Shown piece after piece: positions 34,040 to 42,066 of a DNA stretch of 64,000 nucleotides. The translations under genes and the position numbers were made by a program. How positions within the stretch are numbered: the stretch's first letter is position 1; each line of letters begins with the position of its first letter. Under the pieces are notes generated by a model. That model did no database searches. It saw only the letters and a list, made by a program, of their open reading frames with translations, and was not told the origin of the DNA. Source of the DNA: CAYHMW01 sp964357925 (GTDB lineage: Bacteria; Patescibacteriota; Microgenomatia; UBA8517). Location: positions 1-64,000 of the forward strand of contig CAYHMW010000001.1 of NCBI GenBank assembly GCA_964357925.1, in the 5' to 3' direction.

Positions 34040-34312
34040 ATGGCATATAAACCAAAAGACGATAAAGAACGAATAGTGCATCGCATTAAGATTGCGCAGG
34101 GGCACTTGAAGAAGGTGCAGAGCATGGTCGAGAATGATGAATATTGCATAGATGTTATTCATCAATCGCAAGCGGTGCAGAAAGCTTTGAAACAAGTTGA
34201 TACTATTATGTTAGAGAATCATCTCAATGGGTGTGTGGCTGAGTCGATTGCAAATGGCAGATCGAAGGAAGCAATTGACGAGGTTATCAACGTTTTCGCA
34301 AAGGCAAACTAA
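34040..34312 (+). CDS. csoR: CsoR-type copper-sensing repressor
   Basis: A 90-residue helical DUF156 repressor. The Cu(I) ligands are visible in order: Cys in NDEYCIDV, His in LENHLNGC and Cys in NGCVAE, the C-H-C set of CsoR rather than the H-C-H-H set of RcnR. The start at 34040 is just past the operator, about 26 bases after the likely transcription start. It opens an operon with a DsbD/UreH-like protein, a copper chaperone and a copper ATPase. Repression of its own promoter and release by Cu(I) follows from the family and the operator. Confidence 0.93.
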   Translation: MAYKPKDDKERIVHRIKIAQGHLKKVQSMVENDEYCIDVIHQSQAVQKALKQVDTIMLENHLNGCVAESIANGRSKEAIDEVINVFAKAN

Positions 34313-35264
34313 TATCGATATAATCACAATTTTTTTAACGGGAGGATTGGCTGGGGGAGTGACGTGCTTGGCAGTGCAGGGGGGGCTACTTGCCACTTCG
34401 ATTGCAAATCAAGAGGATGAGCGATTACCTGTCATATCATTCCTGACTACAAGGCTTATTGCTTATACAATTCTTGGTTTTTTTCTTGGGTACTTAGGCT
34501 CCTTTTTCCAACTTTCCATTAATGCTAGGATTGGAATGCAGGTTTTTGTTGTGATCTTCATGATTGGGACTGCGCTTAACCTACTTCAAATTCATCCTAT
34601 TTTTCGTTACTTTGTGATACAGCCTCCAAAAAGCTTTGCCAGGCTTTTGCGGGATCAATCAAAAAGTAAAAGTGTTTTTGGGCCTGCGATACTTGGAGCT
34701 TTTACAGTTCTGATTCCTTGCGGAGCAACTCAGGCAATGATGGCTTATGCGATTTCCACTGGATCGGCACTACAAGGTATGACGACCATGTTTGCTTTTA
34801 TTTTGGGCACCACACCTCTGTTTTATTTAATGGGATATGTTGCACGGAGGGCACATGTTTCAGGGAAGTTTGATTTTAATAAAGTTGCAGCAATGGCTAT
34901 TATTGCGGTTGCCATTTACAACCTTCGGGGGGCAGCTAACTTGGCAGGGCTTTTTACGCCAAAAACTGTAAACGCCGTGGAGGCCCAGGCCGTGGAGCGG
35001 GCGAGCATATATTTTACATCCGGGGGTTATATTTCTGACCCCGAGACAATTTATGCTAAAGGTGGGACAACGCTTGAGCTTTCTCTTATAAATAGTGACG
35101 GCTATGGGTGTGTGCAGGCGTTCACAATTCCTAAGCTTGGGATTCAGAAAGTAATTCCTGTTGGGTCATCGGAAAAAATATCAATCCCAATTCCTGCAAT
35201 GAATGGGACAATCGCTTTTATGTGTAGCATGGGAATGTATCAAGGCACAATTACTGTGATTTAA
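34275..35264 (+). CDS. DsbD/UreH-like membrane protein with cupredoxin-like C-terminus
   Basis: About 330 residues. The N-terminal part has six or so helices of the sulfite-exporter/DsbD_2 (UreH) type: GGLAGGVTCLAVQGGLL and LIPCGATQAMMAYAISTGS are the paired glycine/cysteine segments. The C-terminal 90 residues (ASIYFTSGGYISDPETIYAKGGTT...MCSMGMYQGTI) resemble a cupredoxin with a C...M copper site. The start is uncertain: the frame overlaps csoR; TTG at 34275 has GAAGGA before it and ATG at 34254 has no such site. In other bacteria this fold handles copper or thiol transfer across the membrane, matching its operon. Confidence 0.82.
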   Translation: MTRLSTFSQRQTNIDIITIFLTGGLAGGVTCLAVQGGLLATSIANQEDERLPVISFLTTRLIAYTILGFFLGYLGSFFQLSINARIGMQVFVVIFMIGTALNLLQIHPIFRYFVIQPPKSFARLLRDQSKSKSVFGPAILGAFTVLIPCGATQAMMAYAISTGSALQGMTTMFAFILGTTPLFYLMGYVARRAHVSGKFDFNKVAAMAIIAVAIYNLRGAANLAGLFTPKTVNAVEAQAVERASIYFTSGGYISDPETIYAKGGTTLELSLINSDGYGCVQAFTIPKLGIQKVIPVGSSEKISIPIPAMNGTIAFMCSMGMYQGTITVI

Positions 35265-35491
35265 TGAAGAAAGAAGAAGTTAAGAATTTACAAATAACTG
35301 GGATGCATTGTGCAAGCTGCGCTATGAATATTGATTTTGAACTTGAGGATCTGCCTGGTGTTATTGAATCAAACACAAGCTATGCAAAACAGGTAACTCA
35401 GGTGAAGATTGATCCAGAAAAAGTTAAAGATGATGAGATGTTTGGAGCAATTGAAAAGCTTGGGTATAAGGCAAAGGTAATGAGTCAATAA
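35264..35491 (+). CDS. copZ: Copper chaperone (HMA domain)
   Basis: A 75-residue heavy-metal-associated domain: ITGMHCASCAMNIDFELEDLPGV carries the MxCxxC copper site. Carries Cu(I) to CopA. Coupled on both sides by TAATG, so three genes are translated in sequence. Confidence 0.9.
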   Translation: MKKEEVKNLQITGMHCASCAMNIDFELEDLPGVIESNTSYAKQVTQVKIDPEKVKDDEMFGAIEKLGYKAKVMSQ

Positions 35492-37818
35492 TGGAAGTTA
35501 AAACACTCGCAGTTAAGGGCATTCATTGTGCTTCTTGTGCATCTGTTATCAAACGATCTCTCAGTAAGGTCCCTGGCATTGCCGATGTTGAGGTCAGTTT
35601 TGGGACTGAAAAAGCTCATGTGACTTATGATCCATCTCTCGTCGATGTACCAAAAATGAATGAAGAGGTTTCGAAACTTGGATATAGTCTTATTGACCCG
35701 CTTGGGGGTGCCAGTTCCCATCATGAAATGCAGGGGATGGACCATAGTAAACATGGCGGTGGAGATAATCCTCATGCGGGGCACGATATGATGACTCCAA
35801 TCACATCTGACGCTTCAATTAAGGAGGAGAAACTGAAAGACCTGGCAAAGCTCGCAAGACATGTGCAGATTGTTATGCCTATGGTTGCCGTTTCAGTGCT
35901 CGTTATGGCGTGGGAGATTGGAGCCGAGCCTTTGGAATTGTGGCCTCCCATGCCTGAGATGACGATGGAGTTTTTCCATCATCTTTTGCCGGTTCTCGCG
36001 ACTTACGCACTTTTTGTAATTGGGACACCCTATTTGAAAGGCATGGTGAGGTTTTTCCGATATGGTGTTGCCGATATGGATAGCTTAGTCGGGATTGGAA
36101 CACTGACTGCGTATTTATATAGCTTTGTTGTGAGTGCTTTTTCTGAACAGTTGTCGGCTTGGGTGGATGTCGATCAAAATTATTATGATGTCACAATTGT
36201 TGTGATCGGATTTATAACACTCGGCAAGTTTTTGGAGGCGAGGAGTAAGCTTCGGACCGGGGAGGCAATTGAAAAACTACTTGGGTTGGCTGCAAAGAAA
36301 GCGATAGTGTTGCGGGATGGGGTGGAGATTGAGGTTCCTATTGAGGAGGTGGCCCTGAACGATATTTTGATTGTGAAGCCTGGCACCAAAATTCCTGTGG
36401 ATGGGGTAATTATTGAGGGGAAATCTGCGATTGATGAATCGATGATTACCGGGGAGAGTTTACCGGTTGATAAAATTGAGGGGGACATTGTAATTGGGGC
36501 GACTTTAAATAAGCAGGGAAGTTTTCGTATGAAGGCGACAAAAGTTGGGGCGGACACTGTGCTTTCGCAAATTATTAAAATGGTAGAGGAAGCGCAGGGA
36601 TCGAAGGCCCCGATTGAGAAACTTGCTGATCAGGTATCGGCTGTATTTGTTCCTATTGTGATGGTTATTGCGGTGCTCGCATTTTTGTTTTGGCTTTTTA
36701 TGGGGAATTTTAGCTTGGCACTTTTGTCGTTTGTTGGGATTCTTGTGATTGCTTGCCCCTGTGCGATGGGGCTTGCTACTCCTACTGCTATTATTGTTGG
36801 CGTTGGGAAGGCTGCGCAAAATGGAATTCTAATTAAAAATGCTGAGGCACTTCAAAAATTTAACAGTGTTAATTTTGTTGTGATGGATAAAACTGGAACG
36901 ATTACGAAAGGAATGCCAGAAGTTACTGATATTAAGACAGCCGGTGAATTGCCAGAACGTGAAGTATTATCCCTATTGGCTTCCTTGGAGAAGAAGTCGG
37001 AGCATCCGCTTGCGACTGCAGTTGTTGAGCGAGCGGAGGGGGATGGCTTGCCGCTACACGAGGTGACTGACTTTGTAGCGATTGAGGGCAAAGGACTATC
37101 GGGAAAAATTGGGGAAAAGGAATATTTTGCTGGGAATTTGAAGCTTCTGGCCGACATTAACTTAACTCCGATGCATGATGTTATTGATCGCTTTGCTAGT
37201 GAAGGCAAGACACCTGTTGTTTTGGCTACCCGTGAGAAAATTCTTGGATATATTGGGATCGCAGACACTATAAAAGATGATGCGATTGAGGCTGTAGCCG
37301 CCCTTCACAAACAGGGGATTAAAGTTGCAATGTTAACTGGTGACAACCAAAAGACTGCCGCTTATATTGCGAATCAAGTTGGGATTGACCGCGTGATTGC
37401 TGAGGTTTTGCCAGCCGACAAGGCAAGTGAAATTAAGAAATTACAAAGTGAGGGGTGTAAGGTTGCGATGGTTGGGGATGGTATTAATGATGCGCCTGCC
37501 TTGGCAACGGCGGACGTTGGAGTTGCGATGGGGACGGGGACGGACGTTGCGATTGAATCCGCTGGGATAACCCTACTTGGTGGGCATATCTCGAAATTGC
37601 CGAAGGCGATAAAGTTGGCGCGCTCCACAATGAGCATTATTAAGCAAAATTTGTTTTGGGCATTTTTCTATAACATATTGGGAATTCCTGTCGCTGCAGG
37701 ATTGTTGTATCCATTTACTGGAATGATATTAAATCCTGCGATTGCAGGGGCTGCAATGGGGATGAGCAGTGTATCTGTTGTTGCCAATTCACTTCGATTG
37801 AAGGCTGTGAGGGTTTAA
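35491..37818 (+). CDS. copA: Copper-exporting P1B-type ATPase
   Basis: A 775-residue copper pump. Residues 1-70 are an HMA domain with IHCASC; residues 78-105 are rich in His and Met (HHEMQGMDHSKHGGG), a metal-binding linker. Eight membrane segments with the CPC transport motif in ACPCAMGLATP near residue 422, the actuator TGESLP, the phosphorylation site DKTGT near residue 466, the HP motif in SEHPLA, and the hinge GDGINDAPAL near residue 660. CPC with downstream SS marks a Cu(I)/Ag(I) exporter. It is the last gene of the csoR operon and abuts a convergent gene with no gap. Confidence 0.95.
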   Translation: MEVKTLAVKGIHCASCASVIKRSLSKVPGIADVEVSFGTEKAHVTYDPSLVDVPKMNEEVSKLGYSLIDPLGGASSHHEMQGMDHSKHGGGDNPHAGHDMMTPITSDASIKEEKLKDLAKLARHVQIVMPMVAVSVLVMAWEIGAEPLELWPPMPEMTMEFFHHLLPVLATYALFVIGTPYLKGMVRFFRYGVADMDSLVGIGTLTAYLYSFVVSAFSEQLSAWVDVDQNYYDVTIVVIGFITLGKFLEARSKLRTGEAIEKLLGLAAKKAIVLRDGVEIEVPIEEVALNDILIVKPGTKIPVDGVIIEGKSAIDESMITGESLPVDKIEGDIVIGATLNKQGSFRMKATKVGADTVLSQIIKMVEEAQGSKAPIEKLADQVSAVFVPIVMVIAVLAFLFWLFMGNFSLALLSFVGILVIACPCAMGLATPTAIIVGVGKAAQNGILIKNAEALQKFNSVNFVVMDKTGTITKGMPEVTDIKTAGELPEREVLSLLASLEKKSEHPLATAVVERAEGDGLPLHEVTDFVAIEGKGLSGKIGEKEYFAGNLKLLADINLTPMHDVIDRFASEGKTPVVLATREKILGYIGIADTIKDDAIEAVAALHKQGIKVAMLTGDNQKTAAYIANQVGIDRVIAEVLPADKASEIKKLQSEGCKVAMVGDGINDAPALATADVGVAMGTGTDVAIESAGITLLGGHISKLPKAIKLARSTMSIIKQNLFWAFFYNILGIPVAAGLLYPFTGMILNPAIAGAAMGMSSVSVVANSLRLKAVRV

Positions 37819-38025
37819 TTATTCCAGATATTTTGTAGCAAGATGGGCACAGAGGCCGAGAGCGAAAGGGTAAATAATAAATAGGAATATTTTTGAGAGG
37901 AGATTTGGTTTGGTGCCAGCCAAGAATGGATACCAGGTCGTAATTCCAAGTTTACTGGCTACTGCGTTAAGTGCGATTGCAACTATTAAAATAACCCAAC
38001 CAATCAAGAATATTTTCAGTGCCAT
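37819..38025 (-). CDS. Small membrane protein (DUF7670-like)
   Basis: A 68-residue protein starting MALKIFLIGWVILIVAIALNAVASKLGITTWYPFL, with two hydrophobic helices. I take the ATG at 38025, which overlaps the tspO stop as TAATG; the frame is open further upstream but runs antisense into tspO's own reading. Co-expressed with tspO. Function unknown. Confidence 0.72.
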   Translation of the reverse strand: MALKIFLIGWVILIVAIALNAVASKLGITTWYPFLAGTKPNLLSKIFLFIIYPFALGLCAHLATKYLE

Positions 38026-38498
38026 TAGGAGTTTAATAGAAGTATCGAAAGATTTAGGATTGTTGCGAATGAGACCCAGAGGAGATATGGGACCAACAGA
38101 TATGCTGCTGTACTTGAAAGTGGATAGAACTTCTTTATTGTTAGAATTATAGATACAAGGAGGGCCGTTATATTTATGAGTCCTAGGAGTGAGGATTGGG
38201 CTCCAAAGAAAAGTGGTGACCAGAGAAAATTTAATAGTAGTTGGATTGCGAAGAATTGCAGTGCGATTCTGACACCCTTCTTTTTTAATCCTTTGATCCA
38301 GATTAGGTAGAGAGAGATTCCCATCAACAAGTAGAGACTTGTCCACACTGTGCCAAAAATCCAGTTGGGTGGAGAAAATGGGGGTTTATTGAGAGCTGCA
38401 TACCAGGTTGGAATGTTTGATGTGGTAAATAGTGCCCCAACAATTCCTGTTAGCTCACAAAGTAGAATTGCAGTTATCAGCTTGATTGAGTTTTTCAT
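38025..38498 (-). CDS. tspO: TspO/MBR-family membrane protein
   Basis: A 157-residue five-helix protein of the translocator (TspO/MBR) family, which binds tetrapyrroles and cholesterol-like ligands. Diagnostic residues: WYAALNKPPFSPPNWIFGTVWTSLY near residue 32, ALQFFAIQLLLNFLWSPLFF near 80 and YLLVPYLLWVSFATILN near the C-terminus. Followed by a small membrane gene joined by TAATG. Confidence 0.92.
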   Translation of the reverse strand: MKNSIKLITAILLCELTGIVGALFTTSNIPTWYAALNKPPFSPPNWIFGTVWTSLYLLMGISLYLIWIKGLKKKGVRIALQFFAIQLLLNFLWSPLFFGAQSSLLGLINITALLVSIILTIKKFYPLSSTAAYLLVPYLLWVSFATILNLSILLLNS

Positions 38499-38519
38499 TT
38501 GTATATCATTTAACTTAAC

Positions 38520-38996
38520 ATGAACATGTTTAAAGAGACAACGGCAAAGACCCCGGAGGAGTACATTGCCTTAATTGTGGAACCGAGAAAAACAGAAATT
38601 AAAAAACTTCATGAGTTTATAAAAAAGACTGCTCCAAAACTTAAGCCTTACATTTAAGCCGGTATGATTGGGTATGGGAAGATGCCGTATAGAAGCTATA
38701 GAGAAATAGCTTGTAGCACTTGGCTTGTAGCCAATTGTAAATCAAAGTCGGGTCGGGAAGGCGAATGGTATACATTGGGACTTGCCAGTCAAAAGAATTA
38801 TATTTCGATTTATTCCTGTGCCATGAAGGATGGAGAATATTTGGCTGAGAGTAGTAAGGGAAAACTTGGGAAGGCGAGTGTTGGGAAGAGCTGTATACGC
38901 TATAAGAAGTTTGAAGATATACCTTGGGATAATTTGCAAGGGGTTATAAAGGAGAGTCAAGATATCGCGGTTGATAGAGGGATATTTAAGTCGTGA
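38520..38996 (+). pseudogene. DUF1801-family protein with in-frame TAA
   Basis: The frame opens MNMFKETTAKTPEEYIALIV and continues through TAPKLKPYI, then TAA at 38655-38657, then AGMIGYGKMPYRSY and the family's GREGEWYTLGLASQKNYIS segment to the stop at 38996. The pieces on either side of the stop belong together in the usual DUF1801 order, so the gene is broken by one stop. Just after it the sequence has a run of short repeats (GCTTGTAGC twice near 38710-38735) that adds about 12 residues compared with the typical family pattern. A second start at 38664 could give a truncated product. Confidence 0.75.
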
Positions 38997-39091
38997 TTGA
39001 GAGACATCCGTTCGAGGCTTTTGTCCCTCCTGACTCGAAGTATTTACTTCTTGGGAGTTTTGTTGGCAAAGTAGAGGATGGGTATGGATAG
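38993..39091 (+). pseudogene. N-terminal remnant of a mismatch-type uracil-DNA glycosylase
   Basis: Thirty-two codons from a GTG that overlaps the DUF1801 stop: IERHPFEAFVPPDSKYLLLGSF is the opening of the Mug/TDG-like glycosylase family, then the frame ends at TAG and no rest of the gene follows. A strong hairpin begins two bases later. A gene fragment left by deletion. Confidence 0.55.
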
Positions 39092-39093
39092 TA

Positions 39094-39123
39094 TTTGACG
39101 GGAGAGGGTGCTCTCCCGCCAAA
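39094..39123. terminator. Strong hairpin between convergent units
   Basis: TTTG + CGGGAGAG (39094-39106 with one unpaired A) pairs with CTCTCCCG + CAAA (39111-39123) around GGTG. It lies between the remnant at 38993 and the convergent gene at 39131. No long T-run on either side, so it may terminate in both directions weakly or simply protect 3' ends. Confidence 0.5.
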
Positions 39124-39130
39124 AGACAAA

Positions 39131-39514
39131 TCAGACAAGCTCTGTATTCTTTGGTGTTATGAATACGTTCCAGTGTCCTTTGTGACACACTAAGGTGACT
39201 ATGTCACTTTTGAAAAAGTGTTGGGTGCGGCTGGCTGCGTCTCCGAATATATGGAGACGGTTAGCTTCGCTATCGTTAGTAACGATTGTGAGTTGAATGT
39301 GTGAGTCAACTTTGTGAATTGTAACTCTATAGGCGGTGCCAGCTAATGTCCACAAAACAACTGGTTCACCCCAGCTTACTTTGTAAAAAATTGTGGTGGG
39401 GTATTGTAATTGGGATTGTGTACTGCACTTGGCGTAATCACTTTGTATTGAGAATACTGGACTGGTGGTAAGTAAAATTAACACCAGTAAAAATACTGAA
39501 AAGTACTTGGTCAT
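39131..39514 (-). CDS. Secreted protein of unknown function
   Basis: Not recognised. 127 residues with a clear signal peptide (FSVFLLVLILLTTSPVFS) and a beta-rich body including two cysteines (KCSTQSQ and VTLVCHKGHW) that could form a disulfide after export. It has a GGAGG ribosome-binding site 6 bases before the ATG and its own promoter. Confidence 0.65.
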   Translation of the reverse strand: MTKYFSVFLLVLILLTTSPVFSIQSDYAKCSTQSQLQYPTTIFYKVSWGEPVVLWTLAGTAYRVTIHKVDSHIQLTIVTNDSEANRLHIFGDAASRTQHFFKSDIVTLVCHKGHWNVFITPKNTELV

Positions 39515-39552
39515 GACGACCCTCCTTGATAGGATAGATTCGCGGACGGGAT

Positions 39553-39581
39553 ATTTTACTATCTAGCCCATAGTGCGTCAA
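39553..39581 (-). promoter_or_regulatory. Promoter of the secreted-protein gene
   Basis: On the minus strand, TTGACG (complement of 39576-39581), 17 bases, TAAAAT (complement of 39553-39558). It fires toward the gene that starts at 39514, divergent from the promoter at 39602. Confidence 0.65.
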
Positions 39582-39601
39582 GAATAGGGAGTTGATGCCA
39601 C

Positions 39602-39632
39602 TTGACAAGAGGCTTTGGAAATATGCGATAAT
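39602..39632 (+). promoter_or_regulatory. Promoter of the exported-protein operon
   Basis: TTGACA at 39602-39607 and GATAAT at 39627-39632 preceded by TGC (extended -10); spacing is 19, long but helped by the extended element. The first gene starts at 39650. Confidence 0.55.
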
Positions 39633-39649
39633 GGTCTTACATTATAAAA

Positions 39650-39898
39650 ATGCACCAAAGAGGGATTATTCACCTGCTTCCTTTGTTTTTGGTATTTCTT
39701 TTGGCTATTGGGGTTTTGGTCGTTTCGGTGGGTGGGAAGAATAACATAACTGACCGTGTGCAGAGAGTTGTTTTTAATAAAACTCCGGAGCCAGCCAGCG
39801 TTGCACTCACTACTTCCTACGAGAATCCATTTGATTCTGGGTCTCAATACGTTAACCCTTTTTCGACTTACAAGAATCCTTTTGATTTAGTGGAATGA
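39650..39898 (+). CDS. Small membrane-anchored protein
   Basis: Not recognised. 82 residues: a hydrophobic anchor (LLPLFLVFLLAIGVLVVSVGG) followed by an outside-facing tail with three repeats of the type NPF (YENPFDSG, YVNPFSTY, YKNPFDL). It overlaps the Cys-rich protein gene by ATGA. The NPF repeats may be a partner-binding signal, but that is a guess. Confidence 0.6.
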   Translation: MHQRGIIHLLPLFLVFLLAIGVLVVSVGGKNNITDRVQRVVFNKTPEPASVALTTSYENPFDSGSQYVNPFSTYKNPFDLVE

Positions 39899-41193
39899 GA
39901 AAATATTTAGCACTCTTTACATCTTTGGTTCTTGGAATGGTTGTGTTTACTGGTATTTCAGTGGCTCAAGAAGAGGGGAAGCTTGATGAATACGGTGTCA
40001 CTTTCCCAATCACTGAGCTGGGGAGTTGTGAGGATTTTGCTTCTTGCAGGTCTTATTGCGATGACCCTGTAAATGCTACAACTTGCGTTGATTATGCAAA
40101 GGAGAAAGGTTTTTACGATGAGGAAGAGTTGGAAGATAACAAGACTAGCGCGCTTCAAAATTCAAAGAGAGAGCTTGGGTGTGACGGTGAGGCTTCTTGT
40201 CGAAATTTGTGTGAACAGCCTGCTAATTATCAAAAATGTAGCCGGTTTGCCACGCGCTATTCGCTGGGTGGCGGGGTAGTTGAAAACCCAGGTGGCACTG
40301 TGGTTTTAAATAGGGCGAGGGAAGTTTTGGGGTGCACCAGCGTAAATTCGTGCAAAGAGTATTGTGAAGATGAAAGTCACAGGAGTGAGTGCTCAAACTT
40401 TGCTCGCGAGGCTGGGCTGCGTGGAGGAGAGCTGCGAGTTGGCCCTGGGGGATGCACCTCGGAGGGATCTTGCCAGGCGTTTTGTGCTGCCCCTTCTAAT
40501 TTTGGTTTGTGCCAGGGGTTCACGGCTTCAGTTGGCGGAGAGTTTAGTGGACCTGGAGGATGTAATTCGGAGGAAACTTGTCGAACGTTTTGTGAGCGTA
40601 ACCCCTCTTCTTGCCGTGACTTTGGTGAGCGTGAGGAGATTTATAACCCGGTTGACATGTGTAATCGGACCTCGAGTTGTTATTGGGGGAATAATGCTTG
40701 TAATTGTAATTCTTCATATAATCCAGGGAATGAAGATCCCTCGGCACAATGTGTAAAGTATTCTGGATGTACTTGGAGTGGTAATGCTTGTCAATGTANN
40801 NNNNNNNNNNNNNNNNNNNNNNNNNNNNNNNNNNNNNNNNNNNNNNNNNNNNNNNNNNNNNNNNNNNNNNNNNNNNNNNNNNNNNNNNNNNNNNNNNNGG
40901 AGCAGCAGCAGGCTGCTTGCACATCTTGCGGTGGAACCTGCACTTGGAACGGAGATGCTTGCGGCTGCCAATGTGCCACCTCTGGCTCATCTGGGGGGAG
41001 TACTGCGACGTCCACACCATCTACACCTGCGCCGTCTACCCCTGCTCCAACCACATCAAATTATGTTGATCCGGCTTCTGCGTGTACTTCGGCTGGGGGA
41101 ACTTGGAACGGAAGTAGCTGCACAATGAATCCTGTGCAGGGGGCAAGTTCTGGGACGAGCTTTTGGGAGTGGTTTTTTGGATTATTTGAATAG
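39895..41193 (+). CDS. Secreted Cys-rich repeat protein, contains assembly gap
   Basis: Signal peptide (YLALFTSLVLGMVVFTGISVAQ) and then about five tandem units of 35-40 residues, each with C-x4/5-C-x3-C-x7/8-C (for example LGSCEDFASCRSYCDD, LGCDGEASCRNLCEQ, LGCTSVNSCKEYCED). After these come four shorter Cys pairs around GNACNC, GNACQC, GDACGC and GTWNGSSC, and a Ser/Thr/Pro-rich linker ending in a Trp/Phe tail (FWEWFFGLFE). The true length is unknown because 100 Ns sit inside the repeats. Stop overlaps the next gene's GTG as TAGTG. Likely a disulfide-rich surface protein; function unknown. Confidence 0.7.
   Translation: MRKYLALFTSLVLGMVVFTGISVAQEEGKLDEYGVTFPITELGSCEDFASCRSYCDDPVNATTCVDYAKEKGFYDEEELEDNKTSALQNSKRELGCDGEASCRNLCEQPANYQKCSRFATRYSLGGGVVENPGGTVVLNRAREVLGCTSVNSCKEYCEDESHRSECSNFAREAGLRGGELRVGPGGCTSEGSCQAFCAAPSNFGLCQGFTASVGGEFSGPGGCNSEETCRTFCERNPSSCRDFGEREEIYNPVDMCNRTSSCYWGNNACNCNSSYNPGNEDPSAQCVKYSGCTWSGNACQCXXXXXXXXXXXXXXXXXXXXXXXXXXXXXXXXXXEQQQAACTSCGGTCTWNGDACGCQCATSGSSGGSTATSTPSTPAPSTPAPTTSNYVDPASACTSAGGTWNGSSCTMNPVQGASSGTSFWEWFFGLFE
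40799..40898. other. 100-N assembly gap
   Basis: Exactly 100 unknown bases, the conventional scaffold-gap size, inside a Cys-rich repeat gene. The real distance is unknown, so the reading frame and repeat number across it are not known. Confidence 0.98.
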
Positions 41194-42032
41194 TGGGTAG
41201 AGGATTCGCTTCGCTTCTGTTACTTCTTTTTGTACCTTTGGTTCTTGGAGTATTGTTTTTGATTATGGTTGGCTCATCACCTTTGTCAAAGGTAACTTCT
41301 CCTATAGAGACTTTTGAAGTAGCAAAGGAGAAACTTTCTGGTATTTCTGGAAGTAGAGATGTTTTTTGGGAGTGGGATCATAATGCTAAGAAGTGGCAAT
41401 CGCTTGGAGCACCACCTGATTGCCCGAAGACAATTATTTTCCCGTCGCCTGTTGATGTTAGTTTGGCTAGTGGGATTTTGTACCCTGGGCAAACACGGGG
41501 AGGAGATTATAAACCACATGGGGGATTTAGATTCGATAATTTGCCTTCAAATAGTGTTGACGTTTATGCTCCAATGGATGGAAAACTTCACCAAGCTTCA
41601 AGACACTGGGCGATGGGGGAGGTCCAATATGTTCTGTATTTTGTAAATGATTGTGGGATTTCTTATAAACTGGATCATTTGCTTGTGGTTACGGATAAGT
41701 TCCAGAAAATATTTGAGGATATTCCGATGGGTGGAGAAAATGATTCGAGGACAACACAAGTTAACCCCCAAGTTTTCGTAGCAAAGGGTGAGCATGTTGC
41801 AACAAAGGTTGGCTTCGAAAAATCAAAAAATGTTTTTTTTGATTTCGGCGTTTATGATTTGCGGAGCAAGAATGGTGTCGATTACAGTAGGCGGAATTAT
41901 TATAACGTAGAGCAATATGCAGAGCATGCGATTTGCTGGTTCGATAATCTTGAGGAGCCGGCTCGTGGTATTGTAAAAAATTTGCCTGGGGCGGATAGTG
42001 AGAATGGGAAGAAGAGTGATTATTGTAAATGA
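41193..42032 (+). CDS. Exported M23-like protein, degenerate, paralogue B
   Basis: A 279-residue protein starting at GTG, with an N-terminal anchor (SLLLLLFVPLVLGVLFLIMVG) and the same domain as the gene at 31935: PSPVDVSLASGILYPGQ, HGGFRFD, VDVYAPMDGKLHQA, KLDHLLVV, ENDSRTTQVNP and a final KKSDYCK. One of the histidine positions missing in paralogue A is present here (HGGFRFD), but the HxH strand is still incomplete, so catalysis is doubtful. Translationally coupled to the Cys-rich gene. Confidence 0.7.
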   Translation: MGRGFASLLLLLFVPLVLGVLFLIMVGSSPLSKVTSPIETFEVAKEKLSGISGSRDVFWEWDHNAKKWQSLGAPPDCPKTIIFPSPVDVSLASGILYPGQTRGGDYKPHGGFRFDNLPSNSVDVYAPMDGKLHQASRHWAMGEVQYVLYFVNDCGISYKLDHLLVVTDKFQKIFEDIPMGGENDSRTTQVNPQVFVAKGEHVATKVGFEKSKNVFFDFGVYDLRSKNGVDYSRRNYYNVEQYAEHAICWFDNLEEPARGIVKNLPGADSENGKKSDYCK

Positions 42033-42066
42033 AAATAGGTACTTTGATTTGTTATACTGATGGGTT

